The position numbers were made by a program, and so were the translations under genes. A DNA stretch of 49,132 nucleotides from contig NZ_SPQG01000008.1 of the NCBI RefSeq assembly GCF_004944975.1, positions 53,400-102,531 of the forward strand. The letters run 5' to 3'. Shown one piece after another: positions 34,101 through 43,247 of this stretch. How positions within the stretch are numbered: position 1 is the stretch's first letter; each line of letters opens with the position of its first letter. This DNA is from Halorhabdus amylolytica. Lineage in GTDB: Archaea; Halobacteriota; Halobacteria; Halobacteriales; Haloarculaceae. The notes below the pieces were generated by a model that searched no databases, was not told the DNA's origin, and saw only the letters and a program-made list of their open reading frames with translations.

Positions 34101-34913
34101 TTTGCTGATGAGCTGGCAGAACGAATCAATGCTACCGAAAATCGTATCTCAGCCGTTAAGTCACAAGATGACGGTATCGCGGATGTTATCGACGAAACTA
34201 ATGAGGCCCAAGAGTGGATCGAAGAGGTAACTGACGTCTGGAACCGACGTCTTTCGACGCTACAACGGCTCGATGCGATACTAACGATTCGGAACCGCCA
34301 ATTCGACTGGGTAGACGAGGACGCTCAAGCATCCATCGAGTCCCGCTCATCTGCGGTTTCTTCTTTCGATGGTGAGTGGTGGACGACCGACGGATGGAGT
34401 ACACTTTCCGAGGAATTAGTTCCCGATCTTGCACCCGAACTTGAGAGGGGGTGGAACACGTTCGTCGACGAGCGAGGCTTGCGTGAACTAGGCAGTCGCA
34501 TTGAGGAGCATCCATGGGTACGCTCGGCAACTGACCTCCCTACAGGCGTTCTCCACGCCGCTTTCGAGCGAAAATACATCACGCCGATGCGTCAGCTCCA
34601 ACAGTGGTACGAAACGATCGAGTACGCGCTCACAACGCTATCGAGTGATACAGATACAGATGAGATTGTCGAGGTGACGGACGATTTAGCGCGGTTAGAG
34701 CCACTCGTCGACGCGATCGAGTACAGTCCGACTGAGCTGGATGGCCGACTCAACGAACTGTCGTCAATCGTTGGTGATCGAACGCCCGAAGACATCGATC
34801 AAATCGGCATCGTTCCTGACGATCGGCAGAAACTAAATCGCCGGTTGGAGCATCTCGTGGAACAGCAAGATCTTGAGATCGAGGAGACTGACGAAGGGGT
34901 GATTATTCGATGA
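31161..34913 (+). CDS. brxC: BrxC/PglY-type P-loop protein, first copy
   Basis: A 1250-residue BREX ATPase. Walker A is YGYYGSGKSHLLTVL near residues 74-88; Walker B is VKLVLLLDEVSLFIG at about 283-297, followed by QLVATAQAKIEDVQ. The remaining 900 residues are mostly helical with coiled-coil stretches, and match the usual length of BrxC (about 1200). BrxC is an essential AAA+ component of BREX but its mechanism is not settled. It is joined by ATGA overlaps to brxA and brxB. The presence of a second BrxC-type gene in the same operon points to the BREX type 5 arrangement. Confidence 0.85.
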   Translation: MMVDATWFEDLPEDFEESVRIDRKNQSADEMQHRKQAIESYHVTADSQRFLEDFVNRLIGEAEDMRSGSNYWLYGYYGSGKSHLLTVLDGLMDTKWLQGRSDKVWRNLVPDASTSGDLDTLRTQWSAVHSKYHVIPVSVNLLKYQGQKQRSFSEIVLRHAHQNPILTGVNDSISTGLSSQLDIAYFEDWYQTTESWPERQDRAASVVEGVTPDQPQYEWRTDGLWTDIQQYSALSDVVLPELFEGVTGTRDGYTDLQPSNIDPEEVISRLESLRQEREAELEEPVKLVLLLDEVSLFIGTDFERLTELQTLAENVDDIGDGDIQLVATAQAKIEDVQPKFAAHGADFSIVKDRFPHRYQLPSKHVGEIAKRRLFQKSDVGEDAVRRILADADVKPAESLVYNEIKQNTKPPLDAIDGEELVEFYPFLPYHAPLFLEILFNLRREANDPAKSIFSGTARAILALMHRLLDDWVDEGKGDTIVSLVDFFDLIEPELREILPQDMRVVEGADETTGIADEVADDEGELQEFDLDVAKAVLLLQHVHEIVPLNEGNIAVAVMDDLNGQSWISTTNRVEESLDRLQKYIRPTQDESGARYRFATQEERLIYDETEENETNPDWENIVETLDKHLWNRITQDLSLPESVPYGESNDEYPVSYQFGLDGTTFESTIEAEGGLDIDVDVQGVRPDIEPEQTDEDTLYWEIDTAGLQDLRKRMIEWWALRDAIATRDAPPAVERDLEQRANAVRSKLTSAMMSGTYAVKDRTDISGLSKAIQATVDVAYPDDFHPMMLQVNESRLQELRELDGDAPLPPWARTIQVPSSNQDRAQGKQTIQRNVMSLTGRQLKGRDEGLNMNTVLDGIVEEKPFYDEARPALCAIIWGFCREGRLLPIDEDGNTLEDEAVLALDSLSTTRLKLLPRTNLSKLLEEGGFKETTETVADGLIHLQETNQQMRSKLTGLREDITLVADTDVRTDEVAGLLNAFADELAERINATENRISAVKSQDDGIADVIDETNEAQEWIEEVTDVWNRRLSTLQRLDAILTIRNRQFDWVDEDAQASIESRSSAVSSFDGEWWTTDGWSTLSEELVPDLAPELERGWNTFVDERGLRELGSRIEEHPWVRSATDLPTGVLHAAFERKYITPMRQLQQWYETIEYALTTLSSDTDTDEIVEVTDDLARLEPLVDAIEYSPTELDGRLNELSSIVGDRTPEDIDQIGIVPDDRQKLNRRLEHLVEQQDLEIEETDEGVIIR

Positions 34914-35530
34914 GCCAAGGTAGTTCGTCACCCTATCGCGAATTTAAGGAAAAACTACGAACGTTCGCACAGGGGCAACACGGGATCCGTAATCCATTCG
35001 TCATCGCTGCTGTTGACCCATCAGTCGAACACCGGGTCGTAGACCGTCTTGAGACCTGGTCCGACGGTCGCAAGGAAGCACCAGAGATTCCAGACGACGT
35101 AACCGTACAGCCGATCTGGCTTGATGAACTCCTTCCACGGACCGATGTGTACAAACTCCTCGTTGATCTGGGCGATCCCCTAACTGAACTTGAGGGCGAT
35201 ACGTCGCCAGGTGAGCGTATTGAGGAGACGATGCAGGACCGGCTTGCCGAGGAACTCGTTGAGGAAATGATCGACTTCGAGCTCAGCGAAGCCCAGTTAG
35301 AGACCCAGAGCCACGTGGTACTCCTGCTTAATCTCGGTAGTCTGTATCCGTTCACACGTGCCTCAGAACTCCTTGACGAACTCGACCGACGGAACGTCAA
35401 GTCCACGATCGGCATCCCGTTCCCGGGTGATGTCGTCGGTGGGAAGTTGAGCTTCTTCGGCGGCGAATCGCGGCATTACTATCCGGCCCACCAAATTGAC
35501 GGCCAGATCCAGGGGGTGCATCTCCAATGA
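34910..35530 (+). CDS. brxB: BrxB family protein (DUF1788)
   Basis: A 206-residue BrxB-like protein. Recognisable segments are NPFVIAAVDPSVEHRVVDRL, an IWLDELLPRTDVYKLLVDLG stretch, SHVVLLLNLGSLYPFTRASE, and the C-terminal IGIPFPGDVVGGKLSFFGGE followed by SRHYYPAHQID, which corresponds to the PG...L..FG...YYRA pattern of DUF1788. BrxB is a core BREX component of unknown biochemistry. It sits between the two brxC copies with ATGA overlaps at both ends, so the four genes form one transcription and translation unit. Confidence 0.82.
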   Translation: MSQGSSSPYREFKEKLRTFAQGQHGIRNPFVIAAVDPSVEHRVVDRLETWSDGRKEAPEIPDDVTVQPIWLDELLPRTDVYKLLVDLGDPLTELEGDTSPGERIEETMQDRLAEELVEEMIDFELSEAQLETQSHVVLLLNLGSLYPFTRASELLDELDRRNVKSTIGIPFPGDVVGGKLSFFGGESRHYYPAHQIDGQIQGVHLQ

Positions 35531-38500
35531 GCATCGACGAACTCTTCCACAGCGATCCGACGCGAGAGCTCGAAGAAGTACAGAAGGTAAACGCCCGTGA
35601 ACGTGCCGAGACTGACGTTAGAGAGTTCTATGAAACCGACAGTGCCGAGCAGGTACTCGAATCGCTTGGCGAGGCTATCCAGACGCATCCCGGTGAGGCC
35701 GCGCGGTTCCTCTATATCCACGCGACGTTCGGGTCAGGAAAGACCCACCTCCTGAAGCTGGTCGGCCTCCTCGCTGATGACGAGTCCGACTTTGCCTACC
35801 TGGGTGATCGACTGGCCGAACAGTGGCCTGGGTTCGATGAACTCCAGCAGTCGATCACAGACTCTCACGTCGACCGCCTCAAACCGGTTTTCCTTAACCT
35901 GCTCGACCGCGACGCATCGAAGGAACCACCGCTCCCGTTCCTGATCTTTGAGGCGATCGGTCGAGAACTCGGATATCCGACCGACCCGAACTGGCTGCTT
36001 GAGTGGGCCTGGACGCTAGACATGGAGTACGATGGGGTCTGGGAAGCCCTCCAAGCGTTCGAGCATGAGGGGAAGACGTTCGAAGACGTACTCGCTGAAC
36101 GGGCATCGCTCCGCAGCTGGCTCTACGAGGCGTTACCGGCGATGCCAGAGACATCCGGGACTGAATTCGACAGTCGTTCGGGCGTGAAAGCGTCTATCGA
36201 GACCGCGGAAGCTGACGTCGACTCCGAGTCATTTGATCCCGAAGAGCTCGTCTCACGCGTAGAAACGGCGGTTGACTCGCTCAATGACGGCAACAAGCGG
36301 ACCGAATTGCTGCTCGGTCTGGACGAAGTAGCGCTCTTCGTCGGCGACAGTCGCCCCCGATACCGTGAGTTCGAAGAGACGATGGAGGCACTCCAGCGTG
36401 GTCCGAATCCAGTCGTCGTCACCACAGGGCAGTATTCACTCCCGGATACGCGCGAGAGCCTCATCGGAGAGCCACCCGAAGACCACTGGACGCACCAACA
36501 GGTCCAGCTCGAAGGAGCGGATACCGAGATCATTGTTCGAAAACGGTGGCTCCAGAAGTCAGATTCTGGAGGTAGGGATCGTGTCGAGTCGCTAGTGGCA
36601 TCGATGCCCGATCTCACACTCCAAACAAACTCCCCTGTGACGAGCGCAGATCCAGACCCTATCGAGTCTTACCCATTCCGGGAGTATGATCTGTCGCTTC
36701 TGCGGGCGGTGATGCAGGAGCTCATCACACAGGGTCGCTCGACCGATCGAGACTACATCCAGGGTCGAGCATTGCTTGTTCTCGTTCGGTCGCTATTCAC
36801 CAAGTTCGGGTGGGCGTCGAGGGAAGAGGGTGCGCTCGTAACGTGGGATGTCCTGTTTGATCTGTTGGTCGAGGAGACGACGTATCTCCCGCTGTGGGTC
36901 CAAGAAATGATCGACAATACCCTTGTGCCGACGTTCGACGGTGACGAGGACGCGTGGGAAGTGCGCCTTGCGAAAGGGCTCTACCTTCTGAACCAGGCGC
37001 CTGCTGTTCCCTCGACACCCGAGAACCTCGGTCGGTTGATGGTCAACGATGTCACAGCGTCTGTCGACGACGTTGTCGAGCGAGCCGAATCGGGGCTAGA
37101 GACCCTCGTCGACAAGCAGAAAGCCCTCACCGAGACGAACGACCAGGGCGATGAGGTATACACGCTCGTCTCCGAGGAACAAGAGAGCATCCTCAGTCGT
37201 GCGCAGGATAAGGCCGCAAAGATCTCGCCGCACCAGCTGTCGGCGTGGCTAGAGACACGGCTGCGCGAGAACGACGACTTCTTCAGAAGTGACGGAAAGC
37301 GCCACGAAGTCGATGTCGGCGACGAACGCCTCGTTCCGCTACGGTACGACTACTCCATCCTCGAACCGGTTGACCGAGCGCCGGCTCCTGTATACGACGC
37401 GCTACGTGTTCGCGTGCTGGCTGATGATCACGATACTGTCTCAAAGCAGGTCGAGACGTGGCAGGACGTGAACAATGGTCGCGATGGTGGCGAACACATT
37501 CTGCTTACTATCGACGTTCCCGAGACGATGCTGGAGCGGATTCAGAACGTCATCGGCATGGGACAAGTCTTGGACGAAGAGACCGAGTCCCACGAGGAAC
37601 TCGAACGTGAACACCGTGCTGACAAACGTCGGCTTGAATCGTCGGTGACCGAGATTCTCGATGATGCGTCGGTCTACACGGCCAATGGACATCGTGGCGC
37701 ACGCTCTAGCGAGCTTGATGGCGTCGTCGAGGACCAGATCAATGCGGTTTTCGGGTCGTCCCGGAAAACGCTCTCGCGGCCGCTCGTCGAAGTCGACGAC
37801 GCAAAGGCTATGGCAACGTTCTTCCGCGGGAGCGGTGAGTGGCCGCTCTCAAGCGCGGACGCAGCGATGCTTGGGGTCGACACAGCCAGGAGGGAGGTCG
37901 CCGATACGGGCTGGTGTCGCGAGTTCATCAACCGGTACGAGGAACAGAAATCGGTCGACGTCGAGACGCTGCTTCAACAGACACAGACAGCCAACGGGGA
38001 CTACCGCGGGACGCCACAGGAGTCGATCGCGGCGCTGCTCATTACACTTGCGACCTCCAACGAGTCGGTCGCGCTCAAGCAGGATACCGAGTACGTGTCT
38101 GATCCCGCCGCTATCGGCCGACAAGTCCGGACCAAAGGGGGACTGACGTCACTCCAGGTTCGGTTCGGCGTCGATATTATCGACCCGAAAACGGTGCGAG
38201 AACTCGTTACAACTGTGATCGGCGAGGAACCGGAAGGTGATGGACCAGATGAGTGGCTTGATGAACTCGGCCAGTGGATCGACGGGCACAGTGCGACTGT
38301 CAAACGGACGTTGAAGAACACTTCCCGAGAGTTTGACGTTTCACTTGGTACTTTCGAGGCTACAATCGGGCCAGCACTTGGCGGTGAGGAGCTTTCGACG
38401 TCAAACCTGGGAAGCGAAGACAACCTCGAAGTGGTGCTCGAAGAGGCCAAGACGTTCGCTGATTCTCGCGAGCTCTTTGAGCCCGGACCGGAAGGGACGT

Positions 38501-39366
38501 CTCTCTGGCAACGATTCACTGCTGAGCTAGAGACGATGACGTCACTCTATCCCAACGCGTCGATCACCACCAGCATGCAGGCGACGGCCGAAAGCACCAC
38601 TGTGCCAAGCGTCGCGACCGTCGAATCTCGACTCCAGGATGCTGGGGAGCATCGAATCGATGAGGTCTCTGCTCAGTATCGACGAATCACAGGTGATACT
38701 ATTTCGTCGGATCCCGAAGAGATTTGTGAGCAACTCACCTCGTGGCTTCGGTCGAACGAGCGCGAGGTTCAGAATATTCTTGATGTTGCCACCGACGAGT
38801 TCAACGATATCGTTCTAGACGACTTCCAAGAGCTTGTTCAGGCTGTTTGGGACGGTGATGACATGTCGGAAAGCGATGTTATCGATGCTTCCCTCATTCA
38901 GCAGGCCGAAACGTATGAGCAGGTTCGCGAGCTCCTCGACGATACCAAGGGTCCGAGTCTCTGGACACAATTACAGGAGGCAGGCGAAGCGCTGCGGACT
39001 AACCACCCCGAGTCACCGACTACTGACGCAATCGAGCGAGCACTTTCCTCCTCTCGACCACCCACTGAACGGCGTGTTCGCCAACTCATCGAACGTGCCA
39101 ACGATCCCCAGCCACCTGGCGCCGATGACACTGTCTGGGCTGAATTGCAGGTCGTTGCCGAGGAGCTCCGACAGGAGCTTCCCAACGCCGACGTTACCGA
39201 CGAGGTGACGACGGTCGTCGATAGTGAGGAGAGACCAGGCGAGGAGCGCGTGAGCGAACTGCTATCGGACGCAAACACGGTACTTGATCGAATCAGGGCC
39301 GTGAACGTGAATTTGGACGAGTTAGAAGATGGCGATATAGTCCTCATCGAAGGACCAACCGAGTAA
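35527..39366 (+). CDS. brxC: BrxC/PglY-type P-loop protein, second copy
   Basis: A 1279-residue P-loop ATPase, diverged from the first copy. Walker A is HATFGSGKTHLLKLVG around residues 65-80; Walker B is ELLLGLDEVALFVGD at about 264-278, followed by NPVVVTTGQYSLPD. The C-terminal 500 residues are acidic and mostly helical. Two different BrxC paralogs in one operon is the hallmark of the haloarchaeal BREX type 5. The expected next genes, PglX methyltransferase and PglZ phosphatase, are absent: after this gene come a truncated membrane gene and an insertion sequence. The C-terminus looks intact. Confidence 0.83.
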   Translation: MSIDELFHSDPTRELEEVQKVNARERAETDVREFYETDSAEQVLESLGEAIQTHPGEAARFLYIHATFGSGKTHLLKLVGLLADDESDFAYLGDRLAEQWPGFDELQQSITDSHVDRLKPVFLNLLDRDASKEPPLPFLIFEAIGRELGYPTDPNWLLEWAWTLDMEYDGVWEALQAFEHEGKTFEDVLAERASLRSWLYEALPAMPETSGTEFDSRSGVKASIETAEADVDSESFDPEELVSRVETAVDSLNDGNKRTELLLGLDEVALFVGDSRPRYREFEETMEALQRGPNPVVVTTGQYSLPDTRESLIGEPPEDHWTHQQVQLEGADTEIIVRKRWLQKSDSGGRDRVESLVASMPDLTLQTNSPVTSADPDPIESYPFREYDLSLLRAVMQELITQGRSTDRDYIQGRALLVLVRSLFTKFGWASREEGALVTWDVLFDLLVEETTYLPLWVQEMIDNTLVPTFDGDEDAWEVRLAKGLYLLNQAPAVPSTPENLGRLMVNDVTASVDDVVERAESGLETLVDKQKALTETNDQGDEVYTLVSEEQESILSRAQDKAAKISPHQLSAWLETRLRENDDFFRSDGKRHEVDVGDERLVPLRYDYSILEPVDRAPAPVYDALRVRVLADDHDTVSKQVETWQDVNNGRDGGEHILLTIDVPETMLERIQNVIGMGQVLDEETESHEELEREHRADKRRLESSVTEILDDASVYTANGHRGARSSELDGVVEDQINAVFGSSRKTLSRPLVEVDDAKAMATFFRGSGEWPLSSADAAMLGVDTARREVADTGWCREFINRYEEQKSVDVETLLQQTQTANGDYRGTPQESIAALLITLATSNESVALKQDTEYVSDPAAIGRQVRTKGGLTSLQVRFGVDIIDPKTVRELVTTVIGEEPEGDGPDEWLDELGQWIDGHSATVKRTLKNTSREFDVSLGTFEATIGPALGGEELSTSNLGSEDNLEVVLEEAKTFADSRELFEPGPEGTSLWQRFTAELETMTSLYPNASITTSMQATAESTTVPSVATVESRLQDAGEHRIDEVSAQYRRITGDTISSDPEEICEQLTSWLRSNEREVQNILDVATDEFNDIVLDDFQELVQAVWDGDDMSESDVIDASLIQQAETYEQVRELLDDTKGPSLWTQLQEAGEALRTNHPESPTTDAIERALSSSRPPTERRVRQLIERANDPQPPGADDTVWAELQVVAEELRQELPNADVTDEVTTVVDSEERPGEERVSELLSDANTVLDRIRAVNVNLDELEDGDIVLIEGPTE

Positions 39367-39499
39367 TACGTTATAGTCCACTTCAGATTAAAAAGGATCT
39401 TACACAGGGTCTTGGAAATGAAGAAACGATGCTACACATCAGTTCTATTCGGTACCCCTCTTCGATGCTATTATGTTGCCATCAGCCAAGATATTTGAT

Positions 39500-39715
39500 A
39501 TGAGTAACCGTTCACATAAAATCGTCACTGCAGCTTTCGCCCTTCTTATTTTTACTTTCAGCGGACTTATGCTACTAACCAGCTTTGGGATCATTTCCGT
39601 ATCAAAGCCACTAGCCGTGAATGAAGCTCTCTTAGGTGCGACTCTGACTGCAATCACCGCATATCTTCTTTACTCCCAAACACGGATTTCCAGACGACAA
39701 ACAGATATAGAGGAG
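39500..39715 (+). pseudogene. Small membrane protein gene truncated by the insertion sequence
   Basis: From ATG 39500 the frame encodes MSNRSHKIVTAAFALLIFTF, a second hydrophobic segment (EALLGATLTAITAYLLYSQT) and a basic cytoplasmic stretch, then runs into the IS end at 39716 and continues with meaningless sequence to 39871. About 72 native residues remain. The family is not recognisable. It lies 133 bases downstream of brxC. Confidence 0.6.
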
Positions 39716-40713
39716 ACGCTCTTGCGAAGTAGATTGTTGATAGCGAGAGTTGCGGCTGAAAGTCGAAGAGGGCAAGGGCACCGCGCCAGCGGTGCCCGAT
39801 ATGTTCCCAATAAGCCGGTTCGTGTCGGAATCGGCTGCAGCGGACCTGCTCCAACAGGTTCGCTGGCGTGATGGCGTCGAGTGCCCCCGCTGCCGTTCTG
39901 ACCTGACGGTCAGAAACGGCAGCTATCGGGAGTATCAACGGTATCTGTGTAAGAATTGCGGTCGGACGTTCAACGACAAGACCGGCACGATCTTTGCTCA
40001 TTCGAAGCTCTCACTGAAAGAGTGGTACTTCACGATCTACGTGTTCTTACGGTTCAACACGAGTATTCGGCAGATCGAGGCGGAGCTCGATCTTTCGTAC
40101 AGAACGGTGAGACGGCGCGTCGAGCGCTTCGCCAGCGCGCTCGACGCGCCTTCGATCACACTGTCTGGACCGGTCGAAATCGACGAAGTGTACGTCTCGG
40201 CCGGCCTGAAAGGCCGCGAGCGCGACCAGGAGTCGCGCTCGCGTGGCTTATCCACGCGTGGACGAGGTTCGTACGACGGCGACAAACCGCCGGTGTTCAC
40301 GCTGGTCGATCGTGGCTCGGACGAGCGCTATGTCGTGCCAGCGAAATCCGCTGACGAATCGACGATTCGACTCCTGCTTGCTGACCACGATGAGGAGTCG
40401 CTGACCGTCTATACGGACGGATTTCGATCGTACGAACCGCTCGAAGAAGACGACGCATTCACCCGCAAATACGTCGTCCACGGCGACGGCGAATACGCTG
40501 ACGGCGACATCCACGTCAACACCTGCGAGAGCCACGCGTCGCTGACGCGACGGTGGCTCTCGCCCCACCGAGGAGTGTCAAAAGACAAGCTAACACCGTA
40601 TCTTAGAGCCTTTCAGCTCCGCCGCGAACTCTACAGAAAACCTGGTGACGAAGCACTCAAACATGCTCTCGACGCCGCTCTCTGAAAATCAACAACGTGC
40701 TTCACAAGAGCGT
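39716..40713 (+). mobile_element. IS1595-family insertion sequence with 26-bp terminal inverted repeats
   Basis: Ends at 39716-39741 and 40688-40713 are inverted copies matching at 22 of 26 positions, with outer sequence ACGCTCTTG(C/T)GAAG. The element is 998 bases and holds one DDE transposase. No target duplication is visible: the eight bases outside the left end (ATAGAGGA plus G) and right end (ACTGAATT) do not match in any nearby register. Missing duplication suggests that DNA beside the element was lost or rearranged after insertion. Confidence 0.82.
39801..40685 (+). CDS. IS1595 family transposase
   Basis: A 294-residue transposase from ATG 39801. N-terminal zinc ribbon: CPRC...CKNCGRTF near residues 26-51. 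Then a helix-turn-helix (LSYRTVRRRVERF) and the catalytic DDE core: D in PVEIDEVYVSAG, D in VYTDGFRSYEPL and E within HVNTCESHASLTRRWLSPHR. The RGVSKDKLTPYL tail is typical of haloarchaeal members. Length and motifs look intact, so the element may still be active. Its 3' end overlaps the open frame of the downstream helicase. Confidence 0.88.
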   Translation: MFPISRFVSESAAADLLQQVRWRDGVECPRCRSDLTVRNGSYREYQRYLCKNCGRTFNDKTGTIFAHSKLSLKEWYFTIYVFLRFNTSIRQIEAELDLSYRTVRRRVERFASALDAPSITLSGPVEIDEVYVSAGLKGRERDQESRSRGLSTRGRGSYDGDKPPVFTLVDRGSDERYVVPAKSADESTIRLLLADHDEESLTVYTDGFRSYEPLEEDDAFTRKYVVHGDGEYADGDIHVNTCESHASLTRRWLSPHRGVSKDKLTPYLRAFQLRRELYRKPGDEALKHALDAAL

Positions 40714-43221
40714 ACTGAATTTGCTGAGTTCCGGGAAGACATCGCTGAAATGAACAAAAATCTCACGAATCGACAAAATACTGAATTTGAGGTCCTCTCT
40801 GAAACTGCTGAACGTCTCCTGACCAAACGACTTCGGCGGGAAGGTTTTGATCCCAGTCAGATGGATCTCGACCATATGAGTCGAGACGGGACATTATATA
40901 TTCTTGAACTCTATGCGACAGCGGCCCAGCAAGAAGTCTACGAGGATGAAAAACTACTAACTGAACTGCAGACCGCGCTGAATGAGTACAATGAGTTAGA
41001 TCACGAAGATCTCGTGGATTCGCTACAGTATCCGGTTTTGATGGTTTCCTTATGGCGGAACCAACGCCAGGGCCTCAAAGCATGGCTCGAAGCAGGTCGA
41101 AAAGGTACACTCGAAATGGCGACAGCGACTGGCAAAACAGTTGCTGGAATCGCAGCTATTGCTAACCTTTGTGGTGTCTTACCAAACCACCAGTTTGACG
41201 AATGGGCTGGGGCCCGCACAGAAGACGCTTCTATCGCGGTGATTGCCCACTCCAACGCGATTCTGAGTCAATGGGAGCGAGAAATCCGGGACTTGCTCGG
41301 ACTGAACGTGGCGGGAGCAGATACGTCGGGACAACCCGATGATCTCAGTTTTTCAACTGGGACTGTCGAATTTCATACGATCCATTCTCTTCAGCCCCGA
41401 TATGGTGGTCCGCCCGACAAGAAGTATGACCTAGTAATCTGCGACGAAGCACACCACTATTCTAACACCAGTGACGGTGGATTTGGTGCCGCGCTTAACG
41501 CATTGAAAACCGATGCTTTGCTCGGGTTATCAGCCACTCTTGGACGAGCTGGCGGAACAAAGCGGAAGGAACTTGAAGAACTCCTCGGTGATGTCGTTTA
41601 TTCGTATTCTGTCGAAGACGCCCAAGAGGACGGCATCATACCCGGTTTCGAATGGACCGTCCATCCGACGCCACTTGAAGCCACAGAGGCCGATGAGTGG
41701 GAACAAAAAACTAACCGGATTACTGATCTGTTTAAACAGGTTCGGTACTCCGACCATTCAACCACTCTTCTCAAGTCTTTAGATGTCCCATTCATAGAAT
41801 TCGAAGATCTCGGGGACTTCATTCGAGCTCACAAAGCCGCTCAGATAGAGCGCGATGAGGTACCCGACTCATGGGAGGACCTCCATGCAGCGATCATGAG
41901 CCGGAATATGATCCGACATCGGTCTCGGCCAAAACTCGACGCTGCGATTGACCTTGCAGAAGAGTACCTAACAGTGGATGGGGACGGGATAAAGATCGTA
42001 ATGTTCACGATGAATATCGACATGGTCGATGAAATTCAGGCCGCCCTCTCCCAGATTTGTGATGATGTATATGCAGTTCATAGTCAGGTAGCGACATCAA
42101 ATGCGAAGAAAGATCGGATCGTTAGAAGGCGAATTGATAAATTCAAGAAGACTGATAATGGGGTTTTGATCGCTCCGAAACTACTTGACGAGGGAATCGA
42201 TGTCCCCGATGCCGAAGTCGGTATAAATGTTGCTGGAACGAAGACCGAACTGCAATTGATTCAGCGGATGGGCAGGATTCTCCGCCGTCACGCTGATCAA
42301 AAACCTCATTTCCACCACTACGTAGCGGTACCAGAAGAGGAGACCCACCTTGACGGGGTTGATGCCAAAGAATTTGCCAAGCAGCTTTACTGGGTTCGTG
42401 AACTTGGTGAACGCATCGGTCAGCAACCTACTTTTGAATCAGCAGGAATTGATCCGGATATTATCGAACGGGCCAAACAGCGGGGCAACGAGCTTTGGGC
42501 CGAAGATTTAGTTGCAGACGAGGAAGTCGAGACCATTGATGGGCCACTCAAGCTCAATGAGATCTTGAACTCGATCACACCCAACGTAGCCGAACTCATC
42601 CTTTCTGAGCTCACTTTCGATACAGACCACTTTTCGGAGAAAAAATGGGAAGAAACAATACAGACTGTGCGTGATGACAGTATTCTCTCCCCAAGCGATA
42701 TCCAACAGATATGGTGGTTGTACCCGATTTACCAAGATGACCCCGGAGAGCTAAAGCGCCTGCTCACGGTCGCACAAGATCGGGATGATGATATTAGCAG
42801 TTTTGATGGACCGACTGGAACTGATAAATCGGATAAGTCCGGTCAGTCATCAACTACTTCGTCGTTAACCTCTTCCAACTCAGATGGTTCTTCGAATCCG
42901 TCTCCAGAGCTCCCGGACGGCTTGGACAATGAGACCAAATCTGAGTCTGCAAGTGATAGTTCTAACCAGGAACCTGATGTTCAGTCACTTACAATTGATC
43001 ATGGATTGTCTGACCAGGAGCTTCGACGCCTTCATGATATCGCGAATCTGGAACCAACGAAGAACGCCGAGCTCTGCTCAAAATGGAACTATGACTCGGG
43101 TTCAGAATTATATTCATTTCTTCGGACTGGACTTACTGAGTATTTCGAACGCAATGATAACGGACTTATTGTTCTCAACAGTAAGGGCGAATTAGTTGTA
43201 GAAATTACGGAAATTTCGTAA
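40645..43221 (+). CDS. DEAD/DEAH-box superfamily 2 helicase, possibly 5'-altered by the IS
   Basis: An 858-codon frame. Helicase motifs: LWRNQRQGLKAWLEAG (Q-like), LEMATATGKTVAGIAAIA (I), IAVIAHSNAILSQWERE (Ia), DLVICDEAHHYSN (II), ALLGLSATLGRA (III), GVLIAPKLLDEGIDVPDAEV (V) and QLIQRMGRILRRHADQ (VI). The architecture resembles XPB/UvsW-like helicases, and helicases of this kind belong to BREX type 5 loci. The frame begins inside the IS; ATG 40750 (MNKNLTNRQ) is the first start beyond the IS end and is probably the functional one, unless the original N-terminus was lost. A serine-rich linker at about residues 715-775 precedes a C-terminal winged-helix-like tail. Codons are clearly more AT-rich than in brxC. 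Confidence 0.78.
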   Translation: MTKHSNMLSTPLSENQQRASQERTEFAEFREDIAEMNKNLTNRQNTEFEVLSETAERLLTKRLRREGFDPSQMDLDHMSRDGTLYILELYATAAQQEVYEDEKLLTELQTALNEYNELDHEDLVDSLQYPVLMVSLWRNQRQGLKAWLEAGRKGTLEMATATGKTVAGIAAIANLCGVLPNHQFDEWAGARTEDASIAVIAHSNAILSQWEREIRDLLGLNVAGADTSGQPDDLSFSTGTVEFHTIHSLQPRYGGPPDKKYDLVICDEAHHYSNTSDGGFGAALNALKTDALLGLSATLGRAGGTKRKELEELLGDVVYSYSVEDAQEDGIIPGFEWTVHPTPLEATEADEWEQKTNRITDLFKQVRYSDHSTTLLKSLDVPFIEFEDLGDFIRAHKAAQIERDEVPDSWEDLHAAIMSRNMIRHRSRPKLDAAIDLAEEYLTVDGDGIKIVMFTMNIDMVDEIQAALSQICDDVYAVHSQVATSNAKKDRIVRRRIDKFKKTDNGVLIAPKLLDEGIDVPDAEVGINVAGTKTELQLIQRMGRILRRHADQKPHFHHYVAVPEEETHLDGVDAKEFAKQLYWVRELGERIGQQPTFESAGIDPDIIERAKQRGNELWAEDLVADEEVETIDGPLKLNEILNSITPNVAELILSELTFDTDHFSEKKWEETIQTVRDDSILSPSDIQQIWWLYPIYQDDPGELKRLLTVAQDRDDDISSFDGPTGTDKSDKSGQSSTTSSLTSSNSDGSSNPSPELPDGLDNETKSESASDSSNQEPDVQSLTIDHGLSDQELRRLHDIANLEPTKNAELCSKWNYDSGSELYSFLRTGLTEYFERNDNGLIVLNSKGELVVEITEIS

Positions 43222-43247
43222 TTCGACTTTTGGAGTAATTTGTATAT

